From the NCBI RefSeq assembly GCF_029784155.1, contig NC_073692.1, forward strand, positions 14,241,752 to 14,305,751: 64,000 nt of DNA, written 5' to 3'. Shown here in pieces: positions 59,483-64,000 of the stretch (positions are counted from its first letter, which is position 1; each line of letters starts with the position of its first letter). This DNA comes from Uranotaenia lowii (lineage: Eukaryota; Arthropoda; Insecta; Diptera; Culicidae). Under the pieces are notes generated by a model. The model saw nothing but the letters and a program-made list of their open reading frames with translations, ran no database searches and was not told where the DNA came from. The translations under genes were made by a program, and so were the position numbers.

Positions 59483-59633
59483 GTCTTCTTCCATAACAAA
59501 AACTGGAACTCCCTAACGTCACACATTGGCAAGGAGTACTTGAGGCCACGCTATGGAGGCACCTTGGATGCTCCGGACTACGAAGGCCGTCTGATCGGGG
59601 ACCTGCTCACAATGTATCAGAAAGAATTCGAAG
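59483..59633 (+). CDS. CRAL-TRIO gene, exon D
   Basis: Encodes VFFHNKNWNSLTSHIG, then YLRPRYGGTLDAPDY (the conserved LP-YGGT region) and MYQKEFE. Preceded by a 59-bp intron with a CTAAAG acceptor and followed by a GTTTGT donor in phase 1. Confidence 0.93.
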
Positions 59634-59701
59634 GTTTGTTGCCTGCTATTATTATCTTAATAGTGTGAAACGTTATTATTGTTTTTTTCCACTTTTTTTA
59701 G

Positions 59702-59736
59702 TTGCAAATTCCTACGGTTATACCAAGAAGCCATAA
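59702..59736 (+). CDS. CRAL-TRIO gene, last exon E
   Basis: Completes the protein with ANSYGYTKKP and a TAA stop. The preceding intron is 68 bp with a T-rich tract and TTTTAG acceptor. Confidence 0.92.
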
Positions 59737-59966
59737 TCTTTTCGGAGTAACAAATTAAGGGAACATCGACTTGTACGTTTTCTAACATCGAAAAAGGAAG
59801 GATATTATCAACTAGCTTCAAAATATCTAAAATTGTTTAGGAAAAAGTGCAAAAACAATTGCTGTGATTAGGAAAAAATCGGTACGCATCGGTAACCACA
59901 TTTGTAACTAAAATTAGGAATCATTCTGTTACCAATGGCCTAGGTTAAGGATGAAATCAATGAATC

Positions 59967-59972
59967 AATAAA
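59967..59972 (+). promoter_or_regulatory. Likely poly-A signal of the CRAL-TRIO gene
   Basis: AATAAA, 231 bp after the stop codon. Confidence 0.6.
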
Positions 59973-61403
59973 CAGAAGACACTATTTATTGAGCTAACCT
60001 TTACAAGTGCTGGTGCGAGCACAGCGGTGGTTGTACAATAGTTTTAGGTATAAACAAAACGACTAGAAAAAGACGCTCAATTATTCTAAATTACAAAATT
60101 AAGGACTTTGTAAAGTGGTATCATGTAAATATGAAAATAAAAACATCGAAACAAATCAATTTACATCAATTATTTTTCCAAATAGGATTAGAAAATAATG
60201 TATCGCATTTAGCACTTTTTAAAAACGAAGTGATACGATTGGGTGTGGTTATTATGAAATTTTTAATCGATATTTGCTGTATATGCTCGCAATTTCAGTT
60301 TTACAGTAAAAGTTTACAACAAACAGTATTTACAAATGTTTAGTAACTAACTTGAGCGAGCCAAAGTCGACATTTTGTTTTGGCATCAAAATATTTCCGA
60401 AAACGTTAAACTCAAATAAGGTATTCTGATCAGTGTTCAAAGCTATTTTTTTCTGTATCATAATTTATATGATTGGTCTTTGGACCTATTTATCAAACTA
60501 TAGGATGCGATTCCCGAATTGATAATTTTTTCAAACAACGGAAGATGTTAGGAAGCCGCTCTAAGATATCAACGAGCGAAAGGATTCTGACCCCGATGGT
60601 CAGCCACTCTGGCACTTCCGGTTTTAAAAGCCCTTGGAAGCAACAACCCTCCAATTATCATACTCAGAATTCATTTACCTAGTTCAGAAGAATTTTTTTT
60701 ATGGATTGAAGTGTAATTTTTAAAAACTACCGTTATGATCAATCAAATTTAATATGGAGTTTATTCTGCGAGTCGAGTGACGTTCGGGAATTCTTCAGAA
60801 GAGAAATAAAAGTTCAAATGAGCACAGAAGACCGATCGCAGCTGATCCGAGTATTTATTTCAGACCTGGAGTGTTTACTGGAGTCAGCACAACGAGCCCT
60901 AAATGTTGCAAATCGCTCCATATGACCCGCATAATAAACCCCATGTCTCTTGTACATATATTTCAAAAGTTCATATGGGTTGACGGGTAATGCTGGAATT
61001 AATTAAAAATAATATTCCATGAGAATATCTCGATTACCTCAAAAACGGCCCAGCATATAAAAAAATCGATATTCGGGTACGAAGCTTCGAGACGTCTACG
61101 TCTAAAAAACACATTCCGACATTATAATTTTGTTCTATCCCTACTCGCATAACAATGCCATATAAAAAAGTACACTGGGTTTACCAAAATCCCACTTAAA
61201 ATACACTCGAGGATTCACTTAAAAGTAAGGGACAAGTGAATGTCTTCCTCCTAAGTGGTTCATCGTAGCGAGCGTTTCGTTATTGGAATTTTTGGTTTTA
61301 TTAATTCTTTGTCGTTTTCACTTTTTCACTAAGTTTTCGAACGAAAAAACATTTATTTTCATATTTAATGTATTAACCAGTTTTTAGAAAAAAAAATTTA
61401 TAG
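59973..61403. other. Intergenic DNA, no supported gene
   Basis: Mostly AT-rich. A GC-richer block at 60530-60660 is open on both strands (minus strand PEVPEWLTIGVRILSLVDIL), without recognisable homology; it may be a repeat remnant or an exon of the minus-strand gene at the right edge. Confidence 0.3.
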
Positions 61404-61411
61404 GTGTAAGC

Positions 61412-62804
61412 CATGGGTGGCCAACATTTTCAACAGGCGGGCCAAATTTCAGAAATGAGATTGGCTGGCGGTCCAAAAACACATATTGTTCTGGAGTGTT
61501 AGAAAAAACAAATAATATTAGATTTTTCAAAACGCTATAAAAACCATTTGTCAGATCATATAGAGTATAGACTCATTATAATAAATCATTTCTGTTGCTT
61601 GCATATTTTTACAAATTTTGATCCATTCGAAAAATTGTAGAAATTAATAGTAGAAAGAATTATCAGTTACAACTTGTATGTATGCAACTTTTTTCGAAGG
61701 ATTTAATACCTACTCGGTTTATTCATCCTAGAAATGTCAAATGTTATGGTCTCCAAACATAACAAAACAACCGCCCGTATTCCAAAATTTAATAGACAAA
61801 TAAAAAAACACAAAATGGAATTGTTGAAAAAAAAACGGTTCACAAGCTTTTGACATTTAATAGAATAATTTTTTTTAAAGAACTTAAGCTACATCATAGA
61901 TTATATAGATTTTTCAAAGTACGGACATCAACCTTATCTATCTAAGTCTTTTCAAATATTCCAGTATCTCGATTTGACAAGTGTATTAAGAAATCTTTTC
62001 TCAAACAAGATGAAGACGAATTTGATTGTTTTAAAATCCTCGCACCTTTTTAAGCCAAAACTTTGCCAAAAAAGTCGATCTTCTGATTGATTAATCAGGA
62101 CCAAACCGGTTCTTGTTGAGTTCTACTACCCAACTTTAAAACCTATATCCAAACTCCTCAATAATAAAACTAGAGTCCGCTTGAATGCTCATCATACCTA
62201 TAATATTTATGTAGTCACCAAATTCCAATTGAAAACATTGAAAAATGTGTGATGGAATAAACAGATAATTTGTCAAATACCGTACAATTTTGATAAATAA
62301 AAATTGTAACTGTAATTGTTTTTTAATTCAGTTACTGTAACCTTTTTGTAAAATTATATGAAGCCCTCAGAGTCAAAGGGGTATGCGCAAGAATGATCGA
62401 TTTTGAGTAAATGATGCCAAACGATTCTCCATGTTTCAAATAATACTTAATTGATATATTCAGATTTTTTAAATTAAAAAAAACGTTTGAAAGAAAACTG
62501 CAAATGCTCGAAAAATGTATTGAAAATTGTAGAACATAACAATTTAAAAGCATGTTCTCTCGAAATTAGTTTTTATACACTTTTTACACAATTTTTTTTT
62601 ATTTATATCAACTCAAAGAGATTTTCGAATCTTTGTTTTGAATTTAGCTAGTGTAGTTTCAGATATATTTATCCAAATCATATATGCACACCAAGAAAAA
62701 CGTTCAATTCTTAGAATATAGTTTTTCCAAAAAGAGCTTTGCGGGCCACAAAAAGTTGGTTGCGGGCCACACGTGGCCCGCGGGCCATGGTTTGGCCACC
62801 CATG
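61412..62804 (+). mobile_element. hAT-like non-autonomous element with 8-bp target duplication
   Basis: Ends CATGGGTGGCCAA and its reverse complement, flanked by exact GTGTAAGC (61404-61411 and 62805-62812). The 8-bp duplication and CA-GGGTGGCCAA-like ends are typical of hAT elements. Inside both ends are GCGGGCC words. 1393 bp without a transposase. An inverted relative lies at 57202-58387. Confidence 0.88.
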
Positions 62805-62812
62805 GTGTAAGC

Positions 62813-63255
62813 CATATATCAAGGTACACGCAAAATAATTAACACGTCGTGACTATGTGAAAAACTACATATTTTTTATCCAATTGATTTTCACGTAGCT
62901 TCTCCGAATAAAATATGTGAACATACCTTATTTAAGAGGAATTTGTTTCTCATGAAGCTCACCTACACTTTACGTGAATTTTTAATGAACTCAACGTAAT
63001 GTGGTAATGAATATTAATCTTTTTTTTTATATCGAATCTAACCGAAATAGGAATTGATTTGAATTGGTAATACAGGATGTTTTGTTCGATTTTATTTTTT
63101 TTATTCTTGTTATTATGAAAAATGCTGCTAATCAAAAATTAAACCATGGGCAGATTCCTGCTAGGCAGCTTGATTTGAAAATGCTGCAAAAATTAAAATA
63201 AAATCAATTAATATTGATAAGTATCGCCGATCGTATAGTGATGTATGATTTTTAC
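62813..63255. other. AT-rich DNA, no gene seen
   Basis: Probably intron of the minus-strand gene at the right edge if that gene is real. CACGTCGTGACTATGTGAAA and related CACGTA words recur around 62840-63000. Confidence 0.3.
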
Positions 63256-63312
63256 CTGAGCTTGATATTTTTATTGATAAAGCCAACTGCTTCCTCGAAT
63301 TCGCGGCGAGCC
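63256..63312 (-). CDS. Candidate internal exon, unknown protein
   Basis: 57 bp between a TTCCTAG acceptor and a CAG-GTAAAA donor on the minus strand, encoding ARREFEEAVGFINKNIKL plus split codons, a hydrophilic, protein-like sequence. It would follow the exon at 63595-63701. The protein is not recognised. The next exon downstream was not found. Confidence 0.4.
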
Positions 63313-63594
63313 CTAGGAAGGAAAGAAATTGGTCTGGCATTATTTTGGTCGCTTGAAATCCGGAACTCCACATAGAATCATCACTTTTGCATTGTGTGGT
63401 TTTCCTTATCACTTTATGTTTTATTTTGTTTTTGTCTACCGGGAGAATAAACCGTAATTAATAAAAAAAATCAACCAATTAATTTTTATTTTTTATTTCT
63501 AATTCCACGGGGAACGGGAACAAGTAAAAGTAGTTTCTGGAGTTGAAATTTTAATTGAAATAATAGAAAATTAAAGGAATTAGGTATCACTTAC

Positions 63595-63701
63595 CAGTTT
63601 TCCTCTTTCCGGCCGCTTCATGCATCGAGAGGTGCCTTTGTTGCTAATCAGTTCTTCCTGTTTTCATCCCGCTTCGATGTGCTGACGGTGTTGGGGGGCA
63701 T
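63595..63701 (-). pseudogene. Candidate first exon with in-frame stops
   Basis: ATG at 63701 in a good context (AAAATGCC) starts MPPNTVSTSKRDENRKN and then meets TGA; a second in-frame TGA comes near 63620. The exon ends at a good donor, CTG-GTAAGT (63594), and its length leaves exactly the phase needed by the exon at 63256-63312. Either the gene is damaged, the ATG opens a short upstream frame, translation starts elsewhere, or the assembly has an error. Confidence 0.3.
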
Positions 63702-64000
63702 TTTAATTTGTTACGGTGTGTTTCCTAGACAACGCGAAAACTATTGCGGGGAATTTTGTTACTGTACAGCTGTTTGAGGACTGTTGATTTTCTTATAAGA
63801 ATTTTAGCATTCGTGTCAGAACACCCTAAAGAAAAAATGATTTCAAAGGATTTTTAACCTTCAACCTTCAACTTAGATTTTACGTGAAATTCCCGAATAA
63901 GTTAGGTAAAATCGAAGATGTTACTACACCGAGCACGTAAAATCGATCGGATGCTTCAAAAGCTTAGTTTACGGGTAATTTAGCATTTTTTATTGGCTTC
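63702..64000. other. Window end, possible promoter of the minus-strand gene
   Basis: The 80 bp next to 63701 are GC-richer (TTGTCTAGGAAACACACCG on the minus strand) and may be 5' UTR. Beyond that no feature is recognised. Confidence 0.3.

Overview
The window looks like nuclear DNA of a mosquito, most likely a culicine: it is AT-rich, full of transposons and has very few genes. The clues are intact CYP9-type P450 genes with tiny introns, a CRAL-TRIO gene with a giant intron, a DD37E mariner, tRNA-derived SINEs with a poly-A tail, and a BEL-like LTR element. Genus and species cannot be told from what is visible.

Layout. 1-25 kb: no protein gene is supported; the stretch holds TIR elements, SINEs, a 4.6 kb LTR element with matching LTRs (14904-19530) nested in an older TIR element, and a DD37E mariner (23328-24615) nested in a fold-back repeat relic. 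25.1-25.5 kb: two exons of a CRAL-TRIO (clavesin / alpha-tocopherol-transfer-protein-like) gene on the + strand; its next exon is not met until 59119, and the gene ends at 59736. The intron of about 33.7 kb in between holds three CYP9-family P450 genes on the - strand (33103-34753, 46988-48649, 52308-53957), an intact APE-type non-LTR retrotransposon (about 41722-45122), a 1.7 kb array of a 9-bp repeat (28906-30600), a 3 kb AT-rich array of TTTCTAAAA-like units (36660-39670), an 833-bp near-perfect palindrome (45648-46480), three short TIR elements in a row (50638-51586) and a decayed jockey-like RT. 59.7-64 kb: a hAT-like element with an 8-bp target duplication, and at the right edge a possible gene start on the - strand.

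How the genes relate. The P450s are paralogues from tandem duplication: same strand, same short phase-2 intron at the same codon, 528-532 residues, all haem and helix motifs present. They would be microsomal monooxygenases of the clan 3 type often linked to xenobiotic or insecticide metabolism in mosquitoes; substrates cannot be read from sequence. The CRAL-TRIO product would be a cytosolic carrier of a small hydrophobic ligand. Nothing in the sequence shows the host and nested genes act together, but transcription of the host must cross the whole P450 cluster in antisense.

Nothing here is clearly a new enzymatic system. The most unusual features are the nested P450 cluster, the young non-autonomous LTR element with its TCATTCAG-rich core, and the long palindrome family.
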